Positions 53,412-64,000 of a DNA stretch of 64,000 nucleotides are shown piece after piece; positions within the stretch are counted from its first letter, which is position 1, and the number at the start of each line of letters is the position of its first letter. The translations under genes were made by a program, and so were the position numbers. Origin of the DNA: Hawksworthiomyces lignivorus. Lineage: Eukaryota > Ascomycota > Sordariomycetes > Ophiostomatales > Ophiostomataceae. The DNA is taken from assembly GCA_002917075.1 (NCBI GenBank), contig NTMA01000006.1:620001-684000 (forward strand), given 5' to 3'. Under the pieces are notes generated by a model. The model was not told the origin of the DNA. It made no database searches and was given only the letters and a program-made list of their open reading frames with translations.

Positions 53412-55997
53412 TTACTCGTCCTGCAGCCGGCGCCGCTCCTTCTCGCGCTGCAGCTTCTTGAAGAAGGCGTTGCTCTCCGTCTTCTTGCCGGCCTTCTTGA
53501 GCATCTTGTTGATGGGCTTGTTCTGCTCGATGTAGGCCATGTCCTGGCCGCCGCTCAGCTCGCCCAGCGTGCCGGCGGTGCGGCGGGCCCGCGGCATGCG
53601 CTTGAGCGAGCGGCCCTTTGTCTTCTCCCAGAGGTCGTCGTCGTCGATCTTGTCCTCGAGCAGCTTCTCGCGCTCGACGAGCACCTCCTGCAGCAGCTCG
53701 CGGCGCTCGCGGGCGGTGCGGAAGGCCAGGTCGGGCGTCTTCTCAATGTCCTGCAGCTGCGTGATGACCTTGAAGGCGTAGCCCTGATCGACCAGGAAGG
53801 CCTGGCGCTTGGACGAGTAGAACATCTCCTGGGTGTCCTTGGAGACGAGCGAGTAGAAGAAGGCGTTGAAGCCCTCGTCGTTGCGGCGCTTGGCCCGCAG
53901 GATGCGGCCGAGGCGCTGCGCCTCCTGGCGCCGCGACCCGTAGTGCGACGAGATCTGGATGAGGCAGGTGGCCTCGGGCAGGTCGAGCGAGGTGTCGCCG
54001 ATCTTGGAGAGGAAGAGCGTGTTGATGCTGGCGTTGTGCTGGAAGTTCTCGAGGATGCGCAGCCGCTCGCTCTGGCTGGTGGCGCCGTAGATGCAGGCCT
54101 TGCCCAGCTTGGTGGCGTACTTTGTCAGCGCAAAGACGTCGTCGGAGAAGACGATGATCTTGTCGCCGCGCGACTCGTGGTAGTTGATGAGGTACTGGCA
54201 GGCCTGGAACTTGCGCGGGTTCATGACGTAGAGCGCCTGCTTGGTGCGGCTGGACGACTTGAGGTACTCCTCGAAGAACTCGGTCGTCATTGGGCACCAC
54301 ACCTCGGCGCACTGCACGCGCGCAATGTGGCCCTGCTCCGACAGCTCCATCCAGTTGGCCTCGTAGAGCTTGGGCCCGATGAGGAAGTTGAGGTCCGAGA
54401 TCTTGTCGTCCTCGCGCAGCAGCGTCGCCGTCAGCCCCAGCTTCGAGTGCGTCTTGATGTTGGACGTCACCTTGCGGAAGATGTTGGCCGGCACCACGTG
54501 CACCTCGTCCAGCAGCATCAGGCCCCACTCGCGGCCCTGCAGGAAGTCCATCATCTTCTTGGCGTCGTGCGACCGCTCGCGCGTCTGCGTCACCATCGAG
54601 TACGTCGTCACGATGATGCCCGTGTTGCCCGTGAACATGGACTTGTTGTCGGACGTGAAGACGGCAATGTCGTCCGGGTTGATGTTGGACCACTTGAGAA
54701 ACTCCTGCCGCCACTGCACCACGGACATGGAGCTCGTGCACAGCACGATGACGCCCTTCTTGACCGTGCACGCGGCCGTGATGCCCACCAGCGTCTTGCC
54801 GGCGCCGCACGGCAGCACGATGATGCCGCTCTTGGCCCGCCCGTTGCCGAACATCTTGCTCAGGCTCTTCTCCTGGTAGGGGCGGATCTGCGCGTTCGGC
54901 CGCAGGTCGATCTCCAGGTTGGCGTTGACCTCGTCGTTGCGGAAGTCGTACTCCTCCAGCACCGGGTACCCCAGCTCCAGGCAGCGCTTCTGCACCACCT
55001 CGATGCCCTGGTCGCTGACCTCGAACGAGTGCACCGCCTCCTTGTCGTCGTCCGCGTCCTCCTCCTCCTCGTTGAGCGTCGTGATGAGCGCCTCGTCCGT
55101 CACGGTGTTGCTGCCGTCCTCTGTCGCTCCGCCGCCGCCGCCAGCCCCTGCCTTGCCGTCTGTGCCGCCGGCATTCGGCCCCTTGCCGTCGCCGCCTTTC
55201 TGCAGGCCCTTGGCCTGCCGCACGCCGGCGGCGTTCTGCGTGCCGGGGATGACCAGGCCGTTCATGCTCGGCGCCACCGTGGTCGAGATGCCGGCGCTCT
55301 CGTGCACGCGCAGCGGGCCGATGACGGCGTCCTTGAGCAGCTTCTGCAGGATGGCCGGGTCGTTGCTCTCCAGAAAGTACTTTGTGTTCTTGAGCACCAG
55401 CTTGACCTTGCCAAAGCTGTCGGTCGTGCTGATGATAAAATTGCGGATCACGTCCGGCACGTCCGTCTTGAGGAACCGGTTTAGCGTGTTGATAATGTCG
55501 TGCGGGTTGAGCCCTACAGACACGGCCGCGTACAGGCTGTGCGTGGTCAGGTGGTACTCGTGCATAAAGGTGGGCCGGGAGATGGGCTCGGCTATGGTGA
55601 TGAGAAAGTCCTGCGCCGGCTTCGCTAGCGGGTGGAAGCTCTCAAATATGATGAAGCCGCGCTCCGGATCGATGTACATGGGCCGGTTGTGGTGGTCCGC
55701 CTTGAGCTGCAGGTACGAGAAGTCCCGCCGCCCGAAGAACCGCGACGCCGCGTCCACGTGGCTGCGGTTCGCGCCGCCGCGCCCAGCCTTCTGGTGGCCG
55801 TCCAGTGTGAACTTCTCCACGGCCTTGTCGATGTTTTCTTCCTCCGTCTCGCTCAGCGGGTCTTCGTCCGAGTACTGGTCGGAGGTGTCAACGCTGCGCG
55901 GCGTGCCGGGCCCCGGGGTCGACGTGCTCGACACCTTGCCCGTCTTCATAACGGCGGCCTGCGCCGAGCCGGGAGGTGCCTTGCGTTTCGGGGCCAT
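53412..55997 (-). CDS. SSL2: TFIIH helicase Ssl2/XPB (Rad25)
   Basis: Intronless gene of 861 residues from ATG 55995-55997 ([11 protein letters not shown]); the open frame extends 39 codons upstream but reads as leader. The damage-recognition and N-terminal region (about 95-260) includes [20 protein letters not shown] and [14 protein letters not shown]. The helicase core starts [13 protein letters not shown], with Walker [11 protein letters not shown] (near 398), DEVH box LLDEVH (near 494), the RED motif in TATLLREDD, and motif [10 protein letters not shown]. The C-terminus RERRRLQDE ends the protein. Ssl2 is the 3'-5' translocase of TFIIH that opens promoters and lesions in nucleotide-excision repair. 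A linker rich in Gly/Ala (about 310-340) and an acidic block ([13 protein letters not shown]) separate domains. It shares a 0.6-kb divergent promoter with the CHY zinc-finger gene. Confidence 0.95.
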   Translation of the reverse strand: MAPKRKAPPGSAQAAVMKTGKVSSTSTPGPGTPRSVDTSDQYSDEDPLSETEEENIDKAVEKFTLDGHQKAGRGGANRSHVDAASRFFGRRDFSYLQLKADHHNRPMYIDPERGFIIFESFHPLAKPAQDFLITIAEPISRPTFMHEYHLTTHSLYAAVSVGLNPHDIINTLNRFLKTDVPDVIRNFIISTTDSFGKVKLVLKNTKYFLESNDPAILQKLLKDAVIGPLRVHESAGISTTVAPSMNGLVIPGTQNAAGVRQAKGLQKGGDGKGPNAGGTDGKAGAGGGGGATEDGSNTVTDEALITTLNEEEEDADDDKEAVHSFEVSDQGIEVVQKRCLELGYPVLEEYDFRNDEVNANLEIDLRPNAQIRPYQEKSLSKMFGNGRAKSGIIVLPCGAGKTLVGITAACTVKKGVIVLCTSSMSVVQWRQEFLKWSNINPDDIAVFTSDNKSMFTGNTGIIVTTYSMVTQTRERSHDAKKMMDFLQGREWGLMLLDEVHVVPANIFRKVTSNIKTHSKLGLTATLLREDDKISDLNFLIGPKLYEANWMELSEQGHIARVQCAEVWCPMTTEFFEEYLKSSSRTKQALYVMNPRKFQACQYLINYHESRGDKIIVFSDDVFALTKYATKLGKACIYGATSQSERLRILENFQHNASINTLFLSKIGDTSLDLPEATCLIQISSHYGSRRQEAQRLGRILRAKRRNDEGFNAFFYSLVSKDTQEMFYSSKRQAFLVDQGYAFKVITQLQDIEKTPDLAFRTARERRELLQEVLVEREKLLEDKIDDDDLWEKTKGRSLKRMPRARRTAGTLGELSGGQDMAYIEQNKPINKMLKKAGKKTESNAFFKKLQREKERRRLQDE

Positions 55998-56586
55998 GGT
56001 GCCAGTACAGGCTGCTGCAGCTGCCCTTCTCTGCGTATTCGTTCGCTCGCTCGTTCGCTCTGCCTTCGCCAGCCTCGCCTTCTTGGCCTTCCCCTTGGCA
56101 GCTTCACCAATCACTCGCGCTCTTTCACCAAAGAGAACAGAGCGAAGAATATGCCACGCTGGTCAAAGGGATCGACAAAGAAGAATTAGAGCGTACCGAT
56201 GCTCTTCGATAGGAGCTCGGTCAGTCGGCTGCGAGACTGAAAAGGAAAAGAAACGATGTGGACGTTGTGATGGTGGAGAGATGCCCGGAAGACGAAGACG
56301 AAAGTAAGAAGAGGCTGAGGCCGGCTGCCTTGCATTGATGATATAATAGAAAAGTCTGGGGCGGCGCGGACGAATAATAGTGCGATTAAGGATTTGCCTC
56401 CCCCGCTAAGCAGTTTGGCAGTTCCCCTGACCGCTGTAGAAGAGATATGCGCTTAGAGAGCAATCTTCCCCCACTAAAATCTATAGAAATGAACTTCTAA
56501 CGTTCTTTGACTTTCTCTGCAACCGCCAACTGTTGGAACTAAATTGGTGCTGTCTTTGTTCAAGAAGAGGTATACAGCTACGAAAC
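55998..56586. other. Divergent promoter (SSL2 / CHY zinc-finger gene)
   Basis: A 589-bp region between oppositely oriented genes. The SSL2 side is GC-rich and could be leader; the middle (56330-56470) is AT-rich. No gene is seen. Confidence 0.55.
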
Positions 56587-57136
56587 ATGTGGTACGTAGC
56601 TTGCCCATGCTCTTCTCTTTGTATTCGCTTTTCCTATACAGCGACTGGCTAACTGCGCATCTCCTTGGCCTCTTCTCTAGCAAGCACGTCCTCAATGCAC
56701 AAGTCGCCATTCGGTCGCCATGCTGTGCGTGATCTCTCCCATTTTCTCCTCGGCTATGGCTATCTGGCAGGTGTGACAGCCGTGGAGAGATTCCTTGCTA
56801 ACTGAAAACCATAAAGGCCGGAAATGGTTTGACTGCGTGGAGTGCCACCAGGAGCAGGCGGACCACGAGCTGATGCAGACCTTTGAGATGACCTTTGCGT
56901 GCAAGAAGTGCAAGAAGTGCTTCCGCAAGGACGCGCGCGAGTTCGAGGAGTCTGACGAGTACTGCCCGCACTGCGACAACCACTTCGTCCTGGACGCCGT
57001 CACACCCAAGGCCGCCATCACCGTCGAGAGCGAGGACGTGCGCGTCGACAACCGCATGATCAAGGACGACCGCATCCGCGTGCAGCAGCAGCGGTCGATC
57101 TTCGACCCGGATCTGGACGCCGACAAGCTGGGCTAA
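56587..57136 (+). CDS. CHY zinc-finger protein, Hot13-like, 3 exons
   Basis: Model: exons 56587-56591, 56681-56724 and 56817-57136; introns 56592-56680 (GTACGT...CTCTAG, 89 nt) and 56725-56816 (GTGCGT...AAAG, 92 nt, branch TGCTAAC); 122 residues. The first exon holds just ATGTG. Joined, the start reads MCKHVLNAQVAIRSPCCRKW, rebuilding the CHY domain: CxH at 2-4, CC at 16-17, CxxC, then FACKKCKKCFRKD and CPHCDNHFV, all zinc ligands. The size equals that of yeast Hot13, which keeps small Tim proteins zinc-free in the mitochondrial intermembrane space. The C-terminal tail (QQRSIFDPDLDADKLG) is shared, as I remember, by filamentous-fungal homologs. An E3-associated CHY protein is the alternative, but no RING is present. 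Confidence 0.82.
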
Positions 57137-57549
57137 GTTCCGCCGAATAGCTGGCAAGCTGACGAGAAGAGGAGGCCAAGGCGTATGAGGCTCTTTTGAA
57201 ATAAAAGGCACAACCTGGGTGTCGGCGGATAGGTTCACACGCAGACGCATGGTGAAAGAGGGGACCAGAATAGAACATAGCATCGCTGGGCGTTTTCATG
57301 ATATAGTCTTTTTATACTCTCTTTTTTTTTTTAGCGACAAAAGACACGACACATAATGTAAGAACAAAAGTATATGAGTACATGCTGGTGAATGTTCGTA
57401 AGCTTGGAGGGAGATTCTGATGATGAGACCTCCCAATATCTACCGGCCTCTTTCTGTCCCTTTTCTCTCTTCTCTCCCTCCAAAACTATTCTTCCACCCG
57501 ACACCAGCTAGAGCAGAAGCATCAGACGCCCATCAGGTTCCAGCTACCT
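57137..57549. other. Intergenic, convergent 3' ends
   Basis: 413 bp between the stops of the CHY zinc-finger gene and PRE6. T-rich; no gene is seen. Confidence 0.6.
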
Positions 57550-58748
57550 TTAATCGTCCGAGTCACCGTGTCCTCGCGTAGGGATGGCGGAGCTGCTGCC
57601 GGCGCCGCCGGACCGGCCGCCCTTCTTCTTGGCCGCCTCCTCTTGCTTTTCCTGCTCGATGCTCTTGACGTGGTTCTCGATGTCCTCAACGGGCAGCATC
57701 TCCATCGGCTTGCCCGGCGCCATGATGGCGATCTCGATGTTCTTAGCGCCTGTCTGCACCACCTCCAGCAGCGACTTTATAGCCAGCTGGATTGTCTGTT
57801 CGCGGTCCATGCCATCCTTGTAGTTGCGCTCGAGGAACTCGCGCACCGTCTTGCTCGACCGGCCGATCGCGTTTGCCCGCCTTGTACCTGTCAGCAACTT
57901 GCGCAGAGGACGTGGGAAGGTAGGGGGAGGCGGAAGACTGAAGTAAGGTCCACACAACAAAAGGGACTGCAGACATGGACTCACCATGCAGAGTATATAC
58001 CAGAGGGCTCCGTCTGGTAGAGGCGCGGGACCTTGCTGCCCTTGTCGAAGCCGACGATCAGGGTGCTGATGCCAAAGGGCCGCACGCCACCGCTCTGGGT
58101 GTACCGCTGCTGCACGCCGGCGACGTACTTGGTGATGTACTCGATGGTGACGGGGTCCTCGACGGTCAGGCGGTGCGACTGGGCCTCCAGCCGAGCCTTG
58201 TCCAGCAGGATGCGCGCGTCGGCGTTGAGCCCTGCAAAGGCCAGGCAGGCGTGGGTGTCGAGCAGGCCGATCTTGGACGGCGTGATGCGCGTGTCTTGCA
58301 GCTTCATGGCTGACCGCTTCTCGCAGCCGAGCACCACGACATCGCTGCCCTTGACGCCGACAGCGCACGTTCCTAGAAGAAATACTTGTTAGGACGGACT
58401 CGGTCCTTTCTTCTCTGCTGCTCCACGCCCCTCGCCCCCCAGCATAAGGCTGCTCTCAGGATGGATGAAAATAACACCCGGGCATTTCATCGTACCTCTC
58501 TTCACAGCTTCACCGGCATATTCGACCTGGAACACGTGTCCATCGGGACTGTGACGAACATTAGAAACGCTGCATATGGAATCGCGGACAGAGAAGACCG
58601 GGCGGCTGGCACGAACCTGAAGACTGTTGGCAAGGAAACTCAGTCAGCACTCAGACATCCCTCAAGACTAATCATAGGCGTGATAAAAAGTTAGGACTGC
58701 CGGGGAAAGAACCATACCAGAAAGAGCTCTGTCGTAACCCGAAGCCAT
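57550..58748 (-). CDS. PRE6: 20S proteasome subunit alpha4 (Pre6/PSMA7), 5 exons incl. 7-nt microexon
   Basis: Minus-strand model: exons 58718-58748, 58617-58623, 58496-58548, 57985-58372 and 57550-57880; introns 94, 68, 123 and 104 nt, all GT-AG; 269 residues. The joined start reads [20 protein letters not shown], the proteasome alpha signature YDR..FSPDGHxFQVEYA. The VFS part is supplied by the 7-nt exon TCTTCAG. Then [56 protein letters not shown] and [20 protein letters not shown] follow. These identify alpha4, a structural ring subunit in nucleus and cytosol. The C-terminus has a Lys/Gly/Ser-rich tail ([18 protein letters not shown]) longer than in yeast. Intron 4 ends with two AGs seven bases apart; only the downstream AAG keeps the frame. 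Confidence 0.95.
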
Positions 58749-59452
58749 GGCTGTTTAGGAGTCTCGAGGACAGCAAGAAGCGGTAAGGAGACAAGGCGGA
58801 AACAAGCGAAATGGAGGGCGGTTTTCTAGATAAAGGAATAGATGTGATTCTTCTCGCTGTAGGCTTTGCGTGGGAAAGTGGTGGATGGTGATGCGTTGGG
58901 ATTAGGAGGCTGGACAAGCTCGACTGGCGGGTTTCGTTTTGGCTGCGCGTCTGAAGGAGATGCTGTGGCTGCTGGTGCTACATACTATGCAACGCCAGCC
59001 AGAGCCTGCCAGGCTCCAAAAGCTCTGACGAAGCTGGCCAGCCTATAGCACGAAACAGAGCTCTGATTGGCCAATACTCTGCTGGGTGCCCTGAGGAGAA
59101 GCTTCTGCTTACATACTCAAGAAATGCACATAATATGTCACGTGAATCTGGCGACATGTAAAGAATCGGAGCTATTCGGTTTTCGGCTTCTTTAAGTCGG
59201 GACACCATCCGACGACCGGCGTTGCGAGAGAATTAACCGCAGAGTTTCGCCGCATACGGAAGAGAATTCCGAAATGAGAAAAGTGAAATAAGAAAATAAC
59301 TTCCGTGGAAGAATAAAATAGGATTCTCAATTGGCATGTTCTGATAGTCTGCGCATCTACGGTTTGGAAAATACACTGCATGCGCCCTTAGGTTGCTTGA
59401 ATTTTTTTGTTTTTTGGAGAAAAGGAAAGGAGAAAAAAAAAGTGTTCGCAAT
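58749..59452. other. Divergent promoter (PRE6 / dehydrogenase)
   Basis: A 0.7-kb region between a proteasome and a mitochondrial enzyme gene, holding a palindromic double CCAAT box (59066-59075). No gene is seen. Confidence 0.5.
59066..59075. promoter_or_regulatory. Palindromic CCAAT box (ATTGGCCAAT)
   Basis: Two CCAAT boxes, one on each strand, meet back to back as ATTGGCCAAT, 318 bp from the PRE6 start and 378 bp from the dehydrogenase start. CCAAT is bound by the Hap2/3/5-type complex in fungi, a known regulator of mitochondrial and respiratory genes. Binding here is an inference. Confidence 0.4.
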
Positions 59453-61385
59453 ATGGCTTTCAAGTCACCAGTGATGGCGTCCGCGCTGCGGAGGACGACT
59501 GCCGCCGGCGCGCGGAGGATGGCCGGTGCGGTACCGCAGCGACGAGCAGCAGCAGCAGTCGCTGGCGCCGCGGGCTCTGTGCGCTGCCTGGCCACGACGG
59601 CGGCGCGGCCGTGGCAGGCAACGCAGCCTCGTCGGGCCGACATCACGCGGACGTCGGAGCGGTACCCAGATCTGAAGCGGGACGCACGGTTTGCGGCGCT
59701 GACGGCGGAGCACGTGGCGCACTTCAAGTCGATCCTGGGGGAGGCTGGGGTGATCGACGCGGTGACGAACCCGGCGGCGCAGGACGACGTGGAGGCGTTC
59801 AACGGCGACTGGATGCGCAAGTTCCGGGGCCACGGGCAGCTGGTGCTGCGGCCGGCGTCGACGGCCGAGGTGAGCGCGGTGCTGGCGTACTGCAACGCGC
59901 AGCGGCTGGCGGTGGTGCCGCAGGGCGGCAACACGGGGCTGGTGGGGGGGTCGGTGCCCGTGTTCGACGAGGTGGTGCTGAGCCTGGGCCGCATGCAGCA
60001 GGTGCGGTCGTTTGACGACGCGAGCGGCGTGCTGGTGGCGGACGCGGGGCTGGTGCTCGAGAGCGCCGACGCCTACCTGGCCGAGCGCGGCTACCTGTTC
60101 CCGCTGGACCTGGGCGCCAAGGGCTCGTGCCAGCTGGGCGGCAACGTGTCGACCAACGCCGGCGGCCTGCGCCTGCTGCGCTACGGCAGCCTGCACGGCA
60201 CCGTGCTGGGGCTCGAGGTCGTGCTGCCCGACGGCACCGTCGTCGACGACCTGGGCACGCTGCGCAAGAACAACACGGGCTACGACCTCAAGCAGCTCTT
60301 CATCGGCGCCGAGGGCACGCTGGGCGTCGTCACGGGCGTCTCGGTGCAGTGCCCCCAGCGGCCCGCCGCCGTCAACGTCGCTTTTCTCGGCCTCGCCTCC
60401 TACGACAAGGCCCGCCAGGCCTTCCGCCGCGCCAAGGCCCAGCTGTCCGAGATCCTGTCCGCCTTTGAGCTCATGGACGCCGGCAGCCAGCAGATCGTCC
60501 GCACCGTCCGCCCCGACGCCCGCCGGCCCCTCGACGGCGACCACGCCTTCTACTGCCTCATCGAGACCAGCGGCTCCAACGCCGAGCACGACACCGCCAA
60601 GCTCGAGGCCTTCCTCGAGGACGTCCTCGGCGACGACGTCGTCGAGGACGGCGTCGTCGCCCAGGACGAGACCCAGGTCAAGGCCCTCTGGTCCTGGCGC
60701 GAGGGCATCACCGAGTGCCTCGGCCACCTCGGCGGCGTCTACAAGTACGACCTCTCCATCCCCCTGCCCGAGCTCTACCGCCTCGTCGAGGACACCCGCG
60801 CCCGCCTCGAGGCCGCCGGCCTCATCGGCGACTCCGACGCCTTTCCCGCCGCCCAGGTCGTCGGCTACGGCCACATGGGCGACGCCAACCTGCACCTCAA
60901 CATCGCCGTGCGCCGCTACGACCCCGTCCTCGAGAAGGCCATCGAGCCCTTCGTCTACGAGTGGGTCGCCGAGCGCAAGGGCAGCATCAGCGCCGAGCAC
61001 GGCCTCGGCCTCGCCAAGAAGAAGTACATCGGGTACAGCCGGAACGACACCATCCTTGCCCTCATGCGGCAGGTCAAGAAGTCTTTTGACCCGGTAAGCA
61101 CCACAACTATCGTTTTTTTTTGTTTCACTGCTCCCGCTCTCTCCATTCTTTTTACCTCTTTGGGCTCGCTTGTCTGCATCACGTCTTTTTTTTTCCTCAG
61201 CAGCGCATTCGTCCACTTCCGCGCCTGCTTCCTTTTTTTTTTTTTTTTTCCTGCGGCCGCCCCTCTCCGTGTCTTACTTTTATTTTAGCGCCTTGCCGTT
61301 CCACTCTCTTGGGGGCCACCTGGCATTTCGTTGCTGACAATTTTTTGCGCAGAACGGCATCATGAACCCGTACAAGTACATCTAA
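59453..61385 (+). CDS. Mitochondrial FAD-linked D-2-hydroxyglutarate / D-lactate dehydrogenase, 2 exons
   Basis: Model: exons 59453-61093 and 61353-61385, intron 61094-61352 (GTAAGC...GCGCAG, 259 nt, T-rich); 557 residues. The last exon encodes the conserved tail NGIMNPYKYI, which reading through the intron would lose. The N-terminus is an Ala/Arg-rich mitochondrial presequence (about 1-55). The FAD-binding PCMH fold has VVPQGGNTGLVGGS and LGAKGSCQLGGNVSTNAGG; the C-terminal FAD-oxidase domain has GYGHMGDANLHLN and SAEHGLGLAKKKY. The order matches the yeast Dld2/Dld3 and human D2HGDH group, which oxidises D-2-hydroxyglutarate or D-lactate and passes electrons to pyruvate, cytochrome c or ETF. 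Exact substrate is unsure. ATG 59453 sits after an A/G-rich leader. The antisense strand has a 583-codon open frame, a codon-bias shadow. Confidence 0.92.
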
Positions 61386-64000
61386 GGGCGAGGCCGATGG
61401 AGAAGGGAGCAGACCGACTTCGATGCGCTCTCTCGAGATGCGATGTGTTCCATAACCCGCTACGCGCTAGGAGGCCTCTCTTGCTATATGGTACTGTGAT
61501 ATTGTCTGCAGCGGTCTTACGATCGATGCTGCATGCACAACGGGGACTTGTTAGTGCACAACTCGGTTAGGCGGGCTGCATGGGATTCTGGGTCTCCGAT
61601 TCCATAAACCTAAAAACTTAGAAATCCAGAAATGAAGAAAACACCCATATTAAAGAGATGCTATGACCACGTTAGCAAGCTGCCCTTGCTCGCAGATCCG
61701 AGTGCGCGGATGATCTCCTCCGAACCGTTTACTGTAATATTAGGTGTGCTCTCCACAGAAGGGGGTCCCACCGCTACCACGGTGGAGAACGCAAGGGGAT
61801 GCCACATCTATTTGAAATATCACTATGACCCATCTAGGGCGAGACCCAGAGGGGGGAGCTATTGGGAAAAAGGCAAAATTGAGAGAAGAACTAGAACCCA
61901 AGGGAACACTGCAGAGAACATGAGAGGCACGGAGAGCCGACAAACCAGACGTTTTGATTTGTGAAGAGAGACATGGGACCTGCAAGGTATCGAACGGTCT
62001 AGAAAGAGCTTCATGAGGGCCTTGCGGGTTCTAGATACCGACGTATTGGGTCAGGCAACAAAAAAAAAAAAGTACCATGGAAGGATTTTGGACGAATGCG
62101 GCGTAGCGTGCGAGGCCAGGAGGGCCATCTGTGATGGCGCTGGCTTCAGCTCCGGAACGCTATCACGGTCTGGGCTGCTGCGGATGTTTATTTATGCAAT
62201 TTACGGGTCGCTAACACGAGAACAGAAGACGATAAAGATCGAAAAAGGAAAGAGCCTCTCGACAAAAGGCCAGCTGGAATAGCGCCAATATTTTATGCAA
62301 ATACGGCGTACGTGCAAATAGTATAATTTTAAGTGCAATACAACATCGATAGAATAGACAATACAAACACGACACGATGCCCTCCAAAAAGAGAAATGAG
62401 ACCGCCTAGAAGGAGTAAGTTGGATAGCTCCACGGCCAAAGCCGTTGGTGCCCGGTCCGTTCTATTGGCCAGATTTACGGCGAGCTGATCTGGTAGGTGG
62501 AGGAAGGGAATGGAGGCGCTTGGAAAGGAAAACCCAGGACGTCCGACGGACTATCAGTTTGTGTATGGCATGTACACGCGATAGGAAGTAAATTAGCTAG
62601 ACGGGGACATTTGCACAGAACAAGACAGCAGCAGTCCCGCTAGGGACCAAAAAAACCAATATTCGATATTTGCTGCTCGCCGTCTAATTTACCTCGTAAG
62701 ATGTCTTTACTAATCCCCGATACCCGCTACGGCGGACTAACTGCCAGACAGAGTTTAAGTCAGACAGACGAAGGAATTCAAAGCATTGTGGGAAAATTAA
62801 GACAAGATTGACATGTTGCCCACACATAAGGGAGTGGGCGAATACACGCACACACACGAGGAGAGAGACATGCAGACACACACACACACACACTAATACA
62901 CACGAGAAAATATGCTCGTACAAGTTGTACAGTTGGTACAGAGTACATGAGAGATTGTCGCTGCTCGTTTTCCCTTTTTCAGCGAAGGCCCTCTTTTCAA
63001 CGGGCTAGCGAACGGCTGACAGTCGGTTAATATGGAGCTCTGCGCAGTAGACAGCACCTTGGATCGCCGTTTTGTTATTTCCTACGACTACGAGCAGCTA
63101 GCCGCTTGCCGTTTTGGCCTGGGGGCTCCATCCACTGCGTGTCTCTTCCTTGTATCTGTTCCGTAACAACAGCACTAAGAGATCATCATTAAAACGGCCT
63201 GCTTTGAAGCGAACAGGCGCTATTCGATCACCGGCCAATCACACTGCACAGGTCCGTGTCTCCCTATTTCCAGGAAAATTGGGGGTCTCACCAGAGCCAA
63301 TCAGCAGCTACATATACAACTGAGCACCACAACGGCGGGTTCTGTTGCGTAATCTCTTCGCTGTAATGCCTCCCTGTTAGGGGCCCCCATGCCAGTGCAT
63401 GCCAGTGAAATTTACTGCTAAATTCAGCACAATAGCCTTCTCTGCTCCATAATAATTATCTCGGCATGTAGCAGCGGGCTTTCGGCTTGGAGGCACTTTT
63501 CCCAAAATCCATGTCGTCCCTTTCTCACCATCCAGATAACCCTTGTCAGCTGCAGCCCTACGGACGACCCTAGTAGGTTTTTATTCAACAACCTCATGGG
63601 TGTAACTCTGCGCAAAGGAGGGAGTGTATGGTGAGCCACCCGGCGCCCCTTGCCCGGCGCCATACATGTACATTGCTTTGTTCCGATGCACCACTGCTTA
63701 GACGAGATAATGATGTTCGACATGGCATGCACAGCAATTCTTTGGGCGCCTGTTATTATTGATTCTTTGTCCCCGTCCAGTCCCAGTCTTATGACCAATC
63801 CCTTCCCAATCATTTCTTCAACCCGTGTGTGCTCTTCTCTGTCGAGCCGTTCAGCCCCTTGGTATTTTCGTCTTGTCCCGTCTACTTACTTAAACAAGAC
63901 CTAATATACAGAACTTCAGCTGCTGTTTTTATGTTCGCTTTCGTCGAGCCCCCCTTACGCCTGCTTTCTTCTTGCAGCATCCCAGGCTGGCCTCTGTCCA
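61386..64000. other. Gene-free region to window end
   Basis: No gene is supported in the last 2.6 kb. A (CA)n tract lies at 62845-62906, and CCAAT boxes lie near 63234 and 63297. The final 150 bases are pyrimidine-rich and may be the leader of a gene beyond the window. A minus-strand frame of 129 codons (63424-63813) has no domain features. Confidence 0.5.
62845..62906. repeat. (CA)n microsatellite-like tract
   Basis: Interrupted CA dinucleotide runs, the longest (ACACAC...) near 62876-62894, in the gene-free end of the window. Confidence 0.75.

Noticed and set aside
53943..55484. 513-codon antisense open frame opposite SSL2
   Set aside because: Composition is Val/Leu/His/Arg-rich without domain features; SSL2 on the other strand has all helicase motifs.
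59465..61216. 583-codon antisense open frame opposite the FAD-linked dehydrogenase
   Set aside because: It mirrors strongly GC-biased codons of a well-supported gene, has Val/Leu/Gly/His-rich composition and no domain; it is a codon-bias shadow.
63424..63813. 129-codon minus-strand frame near the window end
   Set aside because: No recognisable feature and no codon bias like the real genes.
15505..64000. Transposon or terminal-repeat elements
   Set aside because: No transposase, reverse transcriptase or long terminal repeats were recognised; only short simple repeats and small palindromes.

Overview
The window comes from the nuclear genome of a filamentous ascomycete (Pezizomycotina, most likely Sordariomycetes). 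The signs are short GT-AG introns of about 50-150 nt with CTAAC/CTRAY-like branch sites, Zn(II)2Cys6 and GH28 genes, a patatin/NB-ARC/TPR NLR-type gene, a filamentous-fungal Cdc3-type septin, and very GC-rich coding regions with low-complexity insertions set in AT- or pyrimidine-rich intergenic DNA. No rRNA, tRNA, CRISPR array or intact transposon was recognised. Exon-intron models were built by hand from splice signals, reading frame and remembered family conservation; no database search was run.

Layout. 0-7 kb: C-terminal end of an Slh1/ASCC3-type helicase, a G-patch protein, a membrane-anchored short-chain dehydrogenase, a small proline-rich hypothetical protein and a VAMP7-like R-SNARE. 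7.5-12.7 kb: a less GC-rich accessory patch with a broken patatin-NB-ARC-TPR gene and a three-exon NmrA-like reductase. 12.9-15.5 kb: a Dpb3/CHRAC-type histone-fold protein and peroxin 7. 15.5-19.5 kb is gene-free and ends in the pyrimidine-rich leader of a septin gene (19.5-21.9 kb). 23.1-27.2 kb: mitochondrial uS4m (Nam9) and the La RNA chaperone, divergently transcribed. 31-35.1 kb: a DHA1-like MFS transporter and a GH28 pectinase-like gene with splice-site problems. 38-41 kb: a NirA/NIT4-like Zn2Cys6 regulator, followed by a secreted Ser-rich protein. 43-50.2 kb: a HIT-family hydrolase, an Avt3/4-type vacuolar amino-acid exporter and a second MFS transporter. 53.4-61.4 kb: a housekeeping block with TFIIH helicase Ssl2/XPB, a CHY zinc-finger (Hot13-like) protein, proteasome subunit alpha4 and a mitochondrial FAD-linked D-2-hydroxyacid dehydrogenase. 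61.4-64 kb holds no gene I can support.

The genes are mostly unrelated housekeeping functions (translation quality control, splicing or RNA, vesicle fusion, peroxisome import, cytokinesis, mitochondrial translation, transcription and repair, proteolysis), with accessory genes scattered among them. There is no operon, and I see no biosynthetic cluster. The most noteworthy structures are tiny exons (7-nt internal exon in proteasome alpha4; 4- and 5-nt coding first exons in the septin and CHY genes), a decayed NLR in which Walker A is joined to the region before the TPRs, a GH28 gene with a GC-AG intron and a one-base frame problem, and repeated low-complexity insertions inside conserved folds. 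I did not find convincing evidence of a wholly new biological system.
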